Translations under genes and position numbers: made by a program | Source: Acidobacteriota bacterium | Lineage (GTDB): Bacteria; Acidobacteriota; Terriglobia; Terriglobales; Acidobacteriaceae | Length of the DNA stretch: 33,491 bases | Reading direction: 5' to 3' | Assembly: GCA_018268775.1 (NCBI GenBank) | Contig: JAFDVV010000042.1 | Span: forward strand, 1 to 33,491 | Part shown: one piece after another, positions 14,105-20,896 of the stretch | Position numbering within the stretch: the stretch's first letter is position 1 | Layout of the letters: each line of letters opens with the position of its first letter | The notes under the pieces: generated by a model | The model's input: the letters and a program-made list of their open reading frames with translations, nothing else | The model's database searches: none | Told to the model about the DNA's origin: nothing

Positions 14105-14935
14105 TTACTTGAGAAAATCCACCAGCAGCTTGTTCACCTCATCCGCATGGGTCGTCAGCAGACCGTGTGGCGCGCCCTCGATCACCGCCAGACGGCTTCC
14201 GCGGATCGCGCGATTGAGTGGCCGTGCCGTGCCGTCGATCGGCAGCGTCCTGTCGGCGTCACCGTGGATGATCAGCGTAGGCATATCGATCTTCGCAACG
14301 TCCGCGCGAAAGTCCGTCCACCACGTCTTCACACAGCAGAACGTCCCAACTGGCGACGCCATGGACGCGATGTTCCAGCTATATCGAAGGTCCTCCTCGG
14401 TGAGCCGGGACCCCAGCAAAACATCGGCGTTATAAAAATTCTCGAGAAACGAGGTCAAAAACGTCAGCCGGTCTTTTCTGATAGCCGCCTCGATCCCTGT
14501 CCTCACGGCCTCTTCCACACCTGCGGGGTTCTCATCCGACTTCAGCAGGAACGGCGGTACCGCCGAGATGAACACAGCCCGGTCGACGTTCTTCGTCGAG
14601 CCATAGCGGGAGATGTAGCGCGCCACCTCGCCCCCGCCCATCGAGAATCCCACAAGCGAGAACTGTTTCAGGTTCAGATGTCTCACCAGCTTCCACAAGT
14701 CCTCCGCAAAGACCTCGTACGTATACCCCGACGCGGCTTGCGACGACTGCCCAAAGCCGCGCCGGTCATACGTAATCACGCGAAGTCCGGCAGCCAGCAG
14801 CGCCTGGGTCTGCTTCTCCCACGACCGCCCGCTCAGCGGATAGCCATGGATCAGGATCACCGGCTTCCCGGTGCCATGGTCCTCAAAGTAAATCTGTATG
14901 TCACCCTCATCGTGTCCAACTGTAAGGTATGGCAT
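14105..14935 (-). CDS. Alpha/beta hydrolase, cofactor-free haloperoxidase type
   Basis: A 276-residue alpha/beta hydrolase. The start is set at ATG 14935, because GGAGG lies five bases before it inside a slightly longer frame (ATG 14947). With this start the catalytic residues fall at Ser98 (GFSMGG), Asp228 (HGDADRTLP) and His257 (GAPHGL). These are the same positions as in the bromoperoxidase BPO-A2 triad. The oxyanion motif HGYPLSGRSW is at 30-39. Such enzymes act as esterases or perhydrolases that can form peracids; halogenation is a side activity. It precedes the SnoaL-like gene in the same direction. Native substrate cannot be told. Confidence 0.9.
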   Translation of the reverse strand: MPYLTVGHDEGDIQIYFEDHGTGKPVILIHGYPLSGRSWEKQTQALLAAGLRVITYDRRGFGQSSQAASGYTYEVFAEDLWKLVRHLNLKQFSLVGFSMGGGEVARYISRYGSTKNVDRAVFISAVPPFLLKSDENPAGVEEAVRTGIEAAIRKDRLTFLTSFLENFYNADVLLGSRLTEEDLRYSWNIASMASPVGTFCCVKTWWTDFRADVAKIDMPTLIIHGDADRTLPIDGTARPLNRAIRGSRLAVIEGAPHGLLTTHADEVNKLLVDFLK

Positions 14936-15058
14936 CCGCTCCTCCATGCACCGCTATCTGCCGCAACGATTGCGCAAACATACTAAGACCGAAGTCGCGA
15001 TGTCTCCAATAAAAATTGGGCTGGAGAGCCACCGGCCTCGCCACCTCCCAGAAGAAGT

Positions 15059-15100
15059 GCCATTTCGACCGGAGCGAAGCGAAGTGGAGAAACCCGCTTC
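15059..15100. repeat. Interspersed CATTTCGACCGGAGCGAAGCG-type repeat
   Basis: The block starting CATTTCGACCGGAGCG at 15061 and running through GAAGTGGAGAAACCCGC is a single copy in this window. It belongs to the kind of short intergenic repeat with a GAGCGAAGCG centre that recurs here in other forms. It lies between the haloperoxidase-like gene and the end of the GDSL hydrolase gene. I see no gene in 14948-15129. Confidence 0.5.
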
Positions 15101-15129
15101 TCCCCTCCACTCGCGTCACAGCCACACCC

Positions 15130-15894
15130 CTACTTAGCCAGCGCCTGCGCGATCGCCTTCTCCGCCAGCGGCGACATCATCGCATACCCCTTCGCCGTTG
15201 GGTGAACGCCGTCCAGCGCCAGCGTCGTATCGAGTCCGCCATTCGCGTTCGTCATCGACGTATAGTAGTCCAGATACACCAGCCCTTCGCGCTCGCACAT
15301 CGCCTTCAAACGCCTGTTCATCTCGCGAATCTTCTCCGCCGGCTGAATGCTGGGCTGCCACTTGTAGTGGTCCGCAGGAAGGATCGACGACACCACCATC
15401 CTGATGTTGTTCGCCTTCGCCACAGCCAGCATCGACATAAAGTTGTCCTCGATCATCTCCGGCGACGAAGGCCCCGTATTCCCCGCAATATCGTTCGTGC
15501 CCGCAAGCACCACGACCACCGCGGGCTTCAGGTGCACCACATCCTGCTCGAACCGCACCAGCATCTGCGGTGTCGTCTGACCGCTGATGCCGCGGCCGAT
15601 GTAGCCCTTGCCCGGAAAGAACTCGTCCTTATGCTGCGCCCACGCATCCGTAATCGAGTCGCCATAAAACACCACGCGCTTTTCACCGGCCGCAGGAGCA
15701 GGCAAAGCGGCGTTTGCCGCGCGGTAGCGGTCCAGTTGCGCCCAGTCGGCCAGCTTCTTCTTCATCGTATCGATCTGTTTCTGCGCATCGGGTTGCGCTG
15801 CCGTAGCGGGAGGCACCGTCGCCGCGGTCTGCGCCAACATCCCCATGCTCCCATACACCAACGATCCCAACAAAGCCACCCACATCAAACGCAT
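15130..15894 (-). CDS. Secreted GDSL/SGNH hydrolase
   Basis: A 254-residue protein from ATG 15894, chosen because AAGGAGA precedes it and a signal peptide follows directly (MRLMWVALLG to MLAQ). The frame is open to 16014 but that part is Arg/His-rich and unlikely. SGNH blocks are complete: block I FYGDSITDAW with Ser80, block II Gly102 in GRGISGQ, block III Asn134 in AGTNDIAG, and block V Asp228/His231 in DGVHPTAKG. This subgroup includes carbohydrate esterases and lysophospholipase-like enzymes acting outside the cytoplasm. It is divergent from the TIM barrel gene, with 118 bases between. Confidence 0.92.
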   Translation of the reverse strand: MRLMWVALLGSLVYGSMGMLAQTAATVPPATAAQPDAQKQIDTMKKKLADWAQLDRYRAANAALPAPAAGEKRVVFYGDSITDAWAQHKDEFFPGKGYIGRGISGQTTPQMLVRFEQDVVHLKPAVVVVLAGTNDIAGNTGPSSPEMIEDNFMSMLAVAKANNIRMVVSSILPADHYKWQPSIQPAEKIREMNRRLKAMCEREGLVYLDYYTSMTNANGGLDTTLALDGVHPTAKGYAMMSPLAEKAIAQALAK

Positions 15895-16012
15895 TCGCCG
15901 TCTCCTTTTCGTCACAAAGCCGTGCAAGCCAGCATAAATCCCTGCGTGCGACTGTGCATTGCCGTGCACATGAAGATTCCACACGCCACCTTGATGTACC
16001 CTTTGATTCACC

Positions 16013-16879
16013 ATGCAGCCCGGAATCTCGACGCACGTCTTCCTCTCCCAGCGCCTTCACCCGGGCCTCCTCGACGCTCTCAAGCAAAGCGGCGCACGCA
16101 CCATCGAGCTCTTCGCCGCGCGTCACCACTTCGATTACACCGACCGCACCCAACTGCGTGAGACCGCCGCATGGTTCCGCGACTCAGGCATCATCGCCAC
16201 GTTGCACCAGCCCATCCACACGCGCGAACAGTCCGAGAACTGGTCACGCCACGTCTCCGCCACACTCTCGCTCATCTCGCCCGAGAAGACGCGCCGCATC
16301 GACGCCATGGACGAGGTCAAACGCGCGCTCGAAGCCGCCGAGATGGTCCCCATCTCCGCCGCCACCCTTCACCTCGGCCTCAAGGACGACGCCTGGGACA
16401 CCCGCGCCATCGAGAACTCGCTCACCGCCATCGAACACCTGAAAGCCTTCGCGCACCCTCTCGGCATCAAGATACTTCTCAAAAACTTGCAGAACGACGT
16501 CACCACACCCGAACACCTGCTGGAGATCCTGCACATCGGCCACTTCGACAACGTCGGCATCACGCTCGACGTAGGCCACGCGTACCTCAGCGACACCGGC
16601 ATCGACCACGCCTTCGAACTGCTGCGCCCGCGCATCCGCCAGCTCAACCTGCACGACAACAAGGGCATGCGCGACGAGCACCTTTGGCCCGGCTCCGGCG
16701 AGATCGACTTCGCCAACGTGTACAAGCTCGCCGCCTCGCTACCCGCCGACATCCCCGGCATCGTCGAGATCGCCCACGACCTCAACGAGACCGCCGAGAG
16801 CGCCGCTGCAAAAGCCACTACGGCCTTCGACCAGATCGCCCGCTCCGCCGAAGACCTCCTCCTGCCCAATCCCAGCTAA
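16013..16879 (+). CDS. Xylose isomerase-like TIM barrel protein (sugar phosphate isomerase/epimerase family)
   Basis: A 288-residue protein of the AP endonuclease 2/xylose isomerase-like fold. It shows IELFAARHHFDY at 31-42, LHQPIH at 64-69, ATLHLGL at 117-123, TLDVGHAY at 184-191, LNLHDNKG at 211-218, and GSGEIDF at 227-233. These hold the usual His/Asp/Glu metal ligands. In relatives the fifth strand carries a metal-binding Glu in an E-N pair; here it reads LLKNLQND, with Lys157 in the Glu place. Many members are sugar or inositol isomerases/epimerases, or endonuclease IV relatives; the substrate is unknown, and the Lys raises doubt about classical metal catalysis. Confidence 0.85.
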   Translation: MQPGISTHVFLSQRLHPGLLDALKQSGARTIELFAARHHFDYTDRTQLRETAAWFRDSGIIATLHQPIHTREQSENWSRHVSATLSLISPEKTRRIDAMDEVKRALEAAEMVPISAATLHLGLKDDAWDTRAIENSLTAIEHLKAFAHPLGIKILLKNLQNDVTTPEHLLEILHIGHFDNVGITLDVGHAYLSDTGIDHAFELLRPRIRQLNLHDNKGMRDEHLWPGSGEIDFANVYKLAASLPADIPGIVEIAHDLNETAESAAAKATTAFDQIARSAEDLLLPNPS

Positions 16880-16885
16880 GACCGA

Positions 16886-17095
16886 CCGCGGATTGTCGCG
16901 GATAAAAACCTAACACCGATTAAAACCGATTCCACCGATTTACTTGCGTAAGCCGGAGATGAGTCCGGGGCCATTTCATTAATGGAGACAGTCAACAGCA
17001 GCAATGTTCCGTTCGGCCTTTTCCCTTCTGAATTGAATCGGTGAAATCGGTTTTAATCGGTGTTAAGCCTTTCTCTTTTATCCGCGAACTCCGCG
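16886..17095. repeat. Large inverted repeat built on ACCGATT units
   Basis: The left arm at 16886-16940 holds CGCGGATAAAA and then three ACCGATT units separated by 2-3 bases. The right arm at 17036-17095 is its reverse complement with a few changes (AATCGGTGAAATCGG..., then TTTTATCCGCG). Arms are about 55 bases and the spacer about 95 bases, filling most of the 267-base gap before asnS. A transcript would fold into a long hairpin. No open reading frame or transposase is present, so it resembles a non-autonomous repeat element. It may also end the TIM barrel transcript. Confidence 0.9.
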
Positions 17096-17146
17096 CCATC
17101 CGCGGTCGTCTCCGGTACTCTTAAACCCGGAAGGTGAAACCGCGCC

Positions 17147-18589
17147 ATGTCTGAATTCCCCACCATCTCCTCGCTTGCCGCACACGAAGGCCAGACCGTC
17201 ACGCTGCGCGGCTGGCTGTACAACATCCGCTCCTCGGGCAAGCTGCTCTTCCCCACCTTCCGCGATGGCACCGGCACCATCCAGGGCATCGTGCCCAAAG
17301 CTGCCGTACCCGAAGAGGTCTTCGAGACCCTCAAGAACCTCCAGCTCGAATCCTCGCTCACCGTCACCGGCAAGGTCCGCGCCGACTCGCGCGCGCCCTC
17401 CGGCTACGAGCTCGACGTCCAGGACATCCACGTCATCTCCGCCGTCTCCTCCGACGACCCCTTCCCCATCACGCTCAAGGAGCATGGCGTCGACTTCCTG
17501 ATGGAGCACCGCCACCTCTGGCTCCGCACCCCGCGCCAGTCCGCCATCCTGCGCGTCCGCGCCACCATCATGCGCGCGGCTGCCGAGTACTTCGACACCA
17601 ACGGCTTCATCCGCACCGACCCGCCGATCCTCACGCCAAACGCCTGCGAAGGCACCAGCGAGCTCTTCGAGATGGACTACTTCGACAACGACAAGGCCTA
17701 CCTCACGCAGTCCGGCCAGCTCTACGTCGAAGCCACCGCGCTCGCGCTGGGCAAGGTCTACAGCTTTGGCCCCACCTTCCGCGCCGAAAAGTCCAAGACC
17801 CGCAGGCATCTGACAGAATTTTGGATGATCGAACCGGAGGTCGCGCACCTCGAACTCAACGGTCTGATGGACCTCGCCGAGGCCTTCATCACCCACATCG
17901 TCACCCGCGTGCTTGAATCGCACCGCACCGACCTCAAGACCATAGGCCGCGACATCGCCAAACTCGAAGCCGTCATCGCGAACCCAGCCACAGAACCGGG
18001 TGCCCCAGGTTCGGCGGCCTCATCGCCTCACCTGGGTGGAGGCGCCACCGACCCATCCTTGTTGTCATCCCGCAGCGCAGCGGAGGGATCTGCTTCTCGC
18101 TTCCCCCGTCTCAGCTACGACGAGGCCCACGCCATGCTCGACGCCGCCTACAAGGCCGGCAAGCTCGAAAACCCGCACAAGTACGGCGACGACTTCGGCA
18201 GCCCCGACGAGACCTACATCAGCTCACAGTTCGACAAGCCCGTCCTCGTCCACCGCTACCCCGCGGCCATCAAGGCCTTCTACATGCAGCCCGACCCCGA
18301 CGACCCCACCAAGGCGCTCTGCCTCGACGTGCTCGCCCCAGAGGGCTACGGCGAGATCATCGGCGGCTCCCAGCGCGTCGACAGCTACGACCTACTCAAG
18401 AGCCGCATCGAAGACCACAACCTCCCCCTCGCCGCCTTCCAGTGGTACCTCGACCTGCGCAAGTACGGCTCCGTCCCCCACGCGGGTTTCGGCATGGGAA
18501 TCGAACGCGCCGTAGCCTGGCTCTGCGGCTTGGATCATGTGAGAGAAACAATTCCGTTCGCAAGGACGCTGAACAGGATTTATCCATAG
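17147..18589 (+). CDS. asnS: Asparaginyl-tRNA synthetase with in-frame repeat-derived insertion
   Basis: A 480-residue class II aminoacyl-tRNA synthetase that attaches Asn to tRNA-Asn. The OB-fold anticodon-binding domain is at 17-100 ([16 protein letters not shown]). The catalytic domain has motif 1 around 135-160, [13 protein letters not shown] and the [11 protein letters not shown] strand at 168-195, motif 2 [21 protein letters not shown] from 211, and motif 3 GFGMGIER at 447-454. The residue pattern and ending ([10 protein letters not shown]) fit AsnRS rather than AspRS. Residues about 281-317 are a low-complexity Gly/Ser/Ala-rich insertion between VIANP and FPRLSYDEA. That insertion is encoded by interspersed repeat DNA and keeps the frame. 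The upstream gap carries a large inverted repeat. No T-box is visible. Confidence 0.97.
   Translation: MSEFPTISSLAAHEGQTVTLRGWLYNIRSSGKLLFPTFRDGTGTIQGIVPKAAVPEEVFETLKNLQLESSLTVTGKVRADSRAPSGYELDVQDIHVISAVSSDDPFPITLKEHGVDFLMEHRHLWLRTPRQSAILRVRATIMRAAAEYFDTNGFIRTDPPILTPNACEGTSELFEMDYFDNDKAYLTQSGQLYVEATALALGKVYSFGPTFRAEKSKTRRHLTEFWMIEPEVAHLELNGLMDLAEAFITHIVTRVLESHRTDLKTIGRDIAKLEAVIANPATEPGAPGSAASSPHLGGGATDPSLLSSRSAAEGSASRFPRLSYDEAHAMLDAAYKAGKLENPHKYGDDFGSPDETYISSQFDKPVLVHRYPAAIKAFYMQPDPDDPTKALCLDVLAPEGYGEIIGGSQRVDSYDLLKSRIEDHNLPLAAFQWYLDLRKYGSVPHAGFGMGIERAVAWLCGLDHVRETIPFARTLNRIYP
17987..18097 (+). repeat. Composite interspersed repeat inserted in frame in asnS
   Basis: The 111-base segment has two recognisable parts. 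First is GGGTGCCCCAGGT...ACCTGGGTGG, with CCCAGGT at 18004-18010 and ACCTGGG at 18030-18036. It matches the palindromic GGGTGCCCCA element seen intergenically at 19332-19411. Second is TGTCATCCCGCAGCGCAGCG from 18064, running on into GAGGGATCTGC, a variant of the GTCATCCTGAGCGAAG family. It replaces nothing obvious and leaves the flanking AsnRS sequence intact. Confidence 0.8.
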
Positions 18590-18720
18590 CAGCCCCTACA
18601 TTCCATGATCGTGCGATTTGAGTTAACCGAAATCGTATAACTCGCGCAAATGGAGGTCGAAAATCTCTTGCGCTTAGTCCATCTTCGAGCTATTTCTGCT
18701 TCAGGAGGATCGATCGAGAG

Positions 18721-18909
18721 ATGAAAAATTTGACATGTCGTTGGTGTGGGAATTGCGAGAAGCTAATTCGATGCGCAAATTGCGAGTTGACAATGTGCAG
18801 CGATAGTGATCATTCCCATGAGTCCGAGCAGGGCAAGGTTTGTATGGAATGCTGGGATCCTCCTTCCATAAAGGCGCTCCAATGGTTTCCTGCATATTTT
18901 GAGCTATAG
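18721..18909 (+). CDS. Small Cys-rich zinc-finger-like protein
   Basis: A 62-residue protein with eight cysteines, Cys6, 9, 12, 18, 21, 26, 41 and 44, and His31/His33, giving CxxCxxC, CxxC, C, HxH and CxxC spacing that could hold two zinc ions. AGGAGG lies 12 bases before ATG 18721, a little far, with GAGAG directly before the start. Base composition is lower in GC than the neighbouring asnS. The 131 bases between asnS and this gene show nothing else. I do not recognise the family. The Cys/His arrangement, rather than the length, is the argument that it is real. Confidence 0.55.
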   Translation: MKNLTCRWCGNCEKLIRCANCELTMCSDSDHSHESEQGKVCMECWDPPSIKALQWFPAYFEL

Positions 18910-18940
18910 CGAGTTATTTTTTGCGATCTAACATCACACT

Positions 18941-19312
18941 ATGAAGAAAGCTTGCATCGTTGCCCTTATCTGTTTTCCCACCTTGGTTTTTGCAAAGGAT
19001 CACCAATGGCACAGCGGGATTCTGCTCTCTTACGATCAACAAACATTTACTACGTACAGCCAATCCAAAGGCTCAGGGCATGAAACACCTCATACAACCT
19101 ATAGGGTGCAGATCGATACGGGCGACAAGGTTTATTTTGCAGAACGAACCCTCAACTGGGCGTGGCAGAAATTCCCAAAAGTCACGGAAAACGGCCCCAT
19201 TAAGTGGGAACTCAAGGGAAATGATGAAATGGTCATCTCTGACGACAAGGGCAAAGACTTCACGTTGACCATCACGAAGACACGAATCAAACCAGCCTCC
19301 CCAAGCAATTAG
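18941..19312 (+). CDS. Secreted hypothetical protein
   Basis: A 123-residue protein with a clear signal peptide (MKKACIVALICFPTLVFA, cleavage after Ala18) and a beta-rich mature part. It has YRVQIDTGDKVYFAERTLNWAW in the middle and DEMVISDDKGKDFTLTITKTR near the end. The pattern is like small periplasmic proteins that are frequent in Acidobacteria, but I cannot name a family. It lies 31 bases after the Cys-rich small gene on the same strand and shares its lower GC. It ends at a hairpin cluster facing parE. Confidence 0.7.
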   Translation: MKKACIVALICFPTLVFAKDHQWHSGILLSYDQQTFTTYSQSKGSGHETPHTTYRVQIDTGDKVYFAERTLNWAWQKFPKVTENGPIKWELKGNDEMVISDDKGKDFTLTITKTRIKPASPSN

Positions 19313-19331
19313 CATCGGGTGGGACGGGTGG

Positions 19332-19411
19332 CCCACATCTGACGAAAGCCACGAAATCGGGTGCCCCATATCTCGCATAGCGAGATGTGGGTTCATTCGC
19401 GCGAAGCGCGA
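19332..19411. repeat. Nested palindromes between convergent genes (GGGTGCCCCA element)
   Basis: CCCACATCT at 19332-19340 pairs with AGATGTGGG at 19383-19391. An inner perfect hairpin ATCTCGC/GCGAGAT lies at 19370-19386, and a third, TCGCGC/GCGCGA, at 19397-19411. The core GGGTGCCCCA is shared with the insertion in asnS. The block lies between the stop of the secreted protein (19312) and the stop of parE (19415), so it may also work as a two-way terminator. Confidence 0.75.
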
Positions 19412-19414
19412 GCC

Positions 19415-19735
19415 CTATTCCCCGCTCCCAAGCAATTGGCCGAGGTCGCGTTTGCCGTGCAGCACACGAACAACGCGGATCGTCTCATTCGTCACAAGGT
19501 AGTACACCCGAATCGCCGAGAACCCTTTGGCCGGCCACGACCGGAGTCCCCGCAACTCATCCTTGTTGATAACCTTCGGCGTCCCTACTCCCGGCCTCCG
19601 AAGCACCTGATCGATCGCATCCTGCACGGCCACCAGAAACCGCTCCGCCGCGGCCTCCGCACCCTGTTCAATCAAGTAGTAGCGATACTGCCGAAGAATG
19701 TCTTCGCGTGCAGCGGGCCGAACAACGAGCTTCAT
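19415..19735 (-). CDS. parE: ParE/RelE-superfamily toxin
   Basis: A 106-residue toxin of the ParE type: LVVRPAAREDILRQYRYYL at the start, then a long helical hairpin with AEAAAERFLVAVQDAIDQVLRRPGVG, then LRSWPAKGFSAIRVYYLV and RVVRVLHGKRDL at the end. ParE proteins block gyrase, whereas RelE cuts mRNA; the length, the RxYRYYL helix and the RVLHGKRD ending favour ParE. The start overlaps the antitoxin stop by four bases (ATGA), the usual order for parDE. It is probably repressed by its antitoxin through the upstream operator. Confidence 0.92.
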   Translation of the reverse strand: MKLVVRPAAREDILRQYRYYLIEQGAEAAAERFLVAVQDAIDQVLRRPGVGTPKVINKDELRGLRSWPAKGFSAIRVYYLVTNETIRVVRVLHGKRDLGQLLGSGE

Positions 19736-20013
19736 CTGGTGGATCGCACCTTGCGAGTCTTCTTATGCCTTGCCAGAATCCTGCCCGCGTCGGACTTCAG
19801 TTCCTTCCAGAACGCGCCCGTCACAGGAATATCGCGGCCTCCGCTCAACCCCTCCAGCAGCAAAGCCTCCAGACGGGCATCGGCGTCCTTCGCCTGCGCC
19901 TCCCGTAGAAGACCGCGAATGTACTCGCTGACATTGCCATATCCCTTCGTCTCCACTTCGTGATCGATGAAGTCCTTCAGCGACTCCGGCATTGAGACGG
20001 TCAAGGTGGTCAT
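19732..20013 (-). CDS. parD: ParD-type antitoxin (ribbon-helix-helix)
   Basis: A 93-residue antitoxin with an N-terminal ribbon-helix-helix DNA-binding domain: TTLTVSMPESLKDFIDHEV, then GYGNVSEYIRGLLREAQ. A charged C-terminal part (SGGRDIPVTGAFWKELKSD) would wrap the toxin. It is the first gene of the pair, overlapping parE by four bases. A perfect palindrome at 20049-20066, 36 bases upstream of the ATG, is the likely autoregulatory site. Such pairs on chromosomes can stabilise nearby DNA. Confidence 0.93.
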   Translation of the reverse strand: MTTLTVSMPESLKDFIDHEVETKGYGNVSEYIRGLLREAQAKDADARLEALLLEGLSGGRDIPVTGAFWKELKSDAGRILARHKKTRKVRSTR

Positions 20014-20048
20014 ACGGGAACGCCCTCGAAGTCAGTCTACCATTAGTT

Positions 20049-20066
20049 CATATCTAATAAGATATG
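20049..20066 (-). promoter_or_regulatory. Likely ParD operator
   Basis: CATATCT at 20049-20055 and AGATATG at 20060-20066 are perfect 7-base arms around AATA, in an otherwise AT-rich 30 bases upstream of parD. A second CATATG lies at 20077-20082. ParD dimers typically bind such short palindromes over the parDE promoter. Confidence 0.6.
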
Positions 20067-20174
20067 CGCGGCATCCCATATGTTAGAAGCAGAACGGTGT
20101 ACTGCAATCAAACCGAAAAGGCCTGATCTCAAACCGTGTAGGACAGCTCCCTCAAACATGTAAAAAAGCGGAGG

Positions 20175-20822
20175 TCATCTTCCGCTACGGACCTGTTGCA
20201 GATCCTGGTCCAGCATTCCGGCCAGGTCTCGTGCCAGGTCGGCCCCCTTCGGATCCGTGTAGGTTCCAAGCTGGCCCTTCAGCTCCGCGTCCGACATCCG
20301 CGACTGGTCGACGCATGGCGTAGACGTCATGTACGAAGCGGTGTAGCCGATGGTCCTTTTGCCCAGCGTCTGCTCCTGAATCACGACATGCAGCGCGCGG
20401 TCGGCGTTTGCAGCGGCGTCCACCACGTCGACTCCGCTCAGCCCCCGGATTGCCTGCCGTATCTCCGCCAGCCGCAGCCCCTGTGCGTCGTCGCCTGCAA
20501 CCGTCACCCACACGCGGACGCGTCCCGCCTGCCCAGGAGTCGCCGGGCCACAGAGCAGCGTATGCTTCTTCGGGTCGCCGGAGACATTGTTCCTGGCCGC
20601 TGTCACCAGGGCGTCGATCTGCGCCTTCGACAACTTATTCAAACCGACCAAGACAAACCCGCTCTGCGAAACTCCAAGATACTGTTGCACATCGGGCGTC
20701 CAGGCCGACGCCGTCGATGCAGGTTTCGCCGCGCTCTTTGAGCGGTGCGGCGCCTGCGCAAGCATAAGCTGGCCGCATATGGATGCGGCTGCAATCACGG
20801 AAACGACGATGCGGTTGTTCAT
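20175..20822 (-). CDS. Exported hypothetical protein
   Basis: A 215-residue protein from ATG 20822, preferred because it begins directly with a signal peptide (MNNRIVVSVIAAASICGQLMLAQ) and has GGAG upstream; the frame is open to 20849. The mature part has VQQYLGVSQSGFVLVGLNKL, and two conserved-looking Cys in HTLLCGPATPG and TSTPCVDQSRM that could form a disulfide. I do not recognise the family. It stands alone, between parDE and the amidohydrolase gene. Confidence 0.7.
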   Translation of the reverse strand: MNNRIVVSVIAAASICGQLMLAQAPHRSKSAAKPASTASAWTPDVQQYLGVSQSGFVLVGLNKLSKAQIDALVTAARNNVSGDPKKHTLLCGPATPGQAGRVRVWVTVAGDDAQGLRLAEIRQAIRGLSGVDVVDAAANADRALHVVIQEQTLGKRTIGYTASYMTSTPCVDQSRMSDAELKGQLGTYTDPKGADLARDLAGMLDQDLQQVRSGR

Positions 20823-20896
20823 CAACTGACGCTCCAGCCGGGAATTCATTCACTTAGATGCTAAGGCAGCGGAAGGCAGCAGTTGAAGCGCGGGAA

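Noticed and set aside
13659..14947. Haloperoxidase and SnoaL-like genes as a secondary metabolite cluster
   Set aside because: No synthase, NRPS/PKS or tailoring genes are nearby; both are common stand-alone families.
15016..16161. 381-codon plus-strand open frame
   Set aside because: It is Arg/His-rich and antisense to the GDSL hydrolase, and runs through a repeat and into the TIM barrel gene in another frame.
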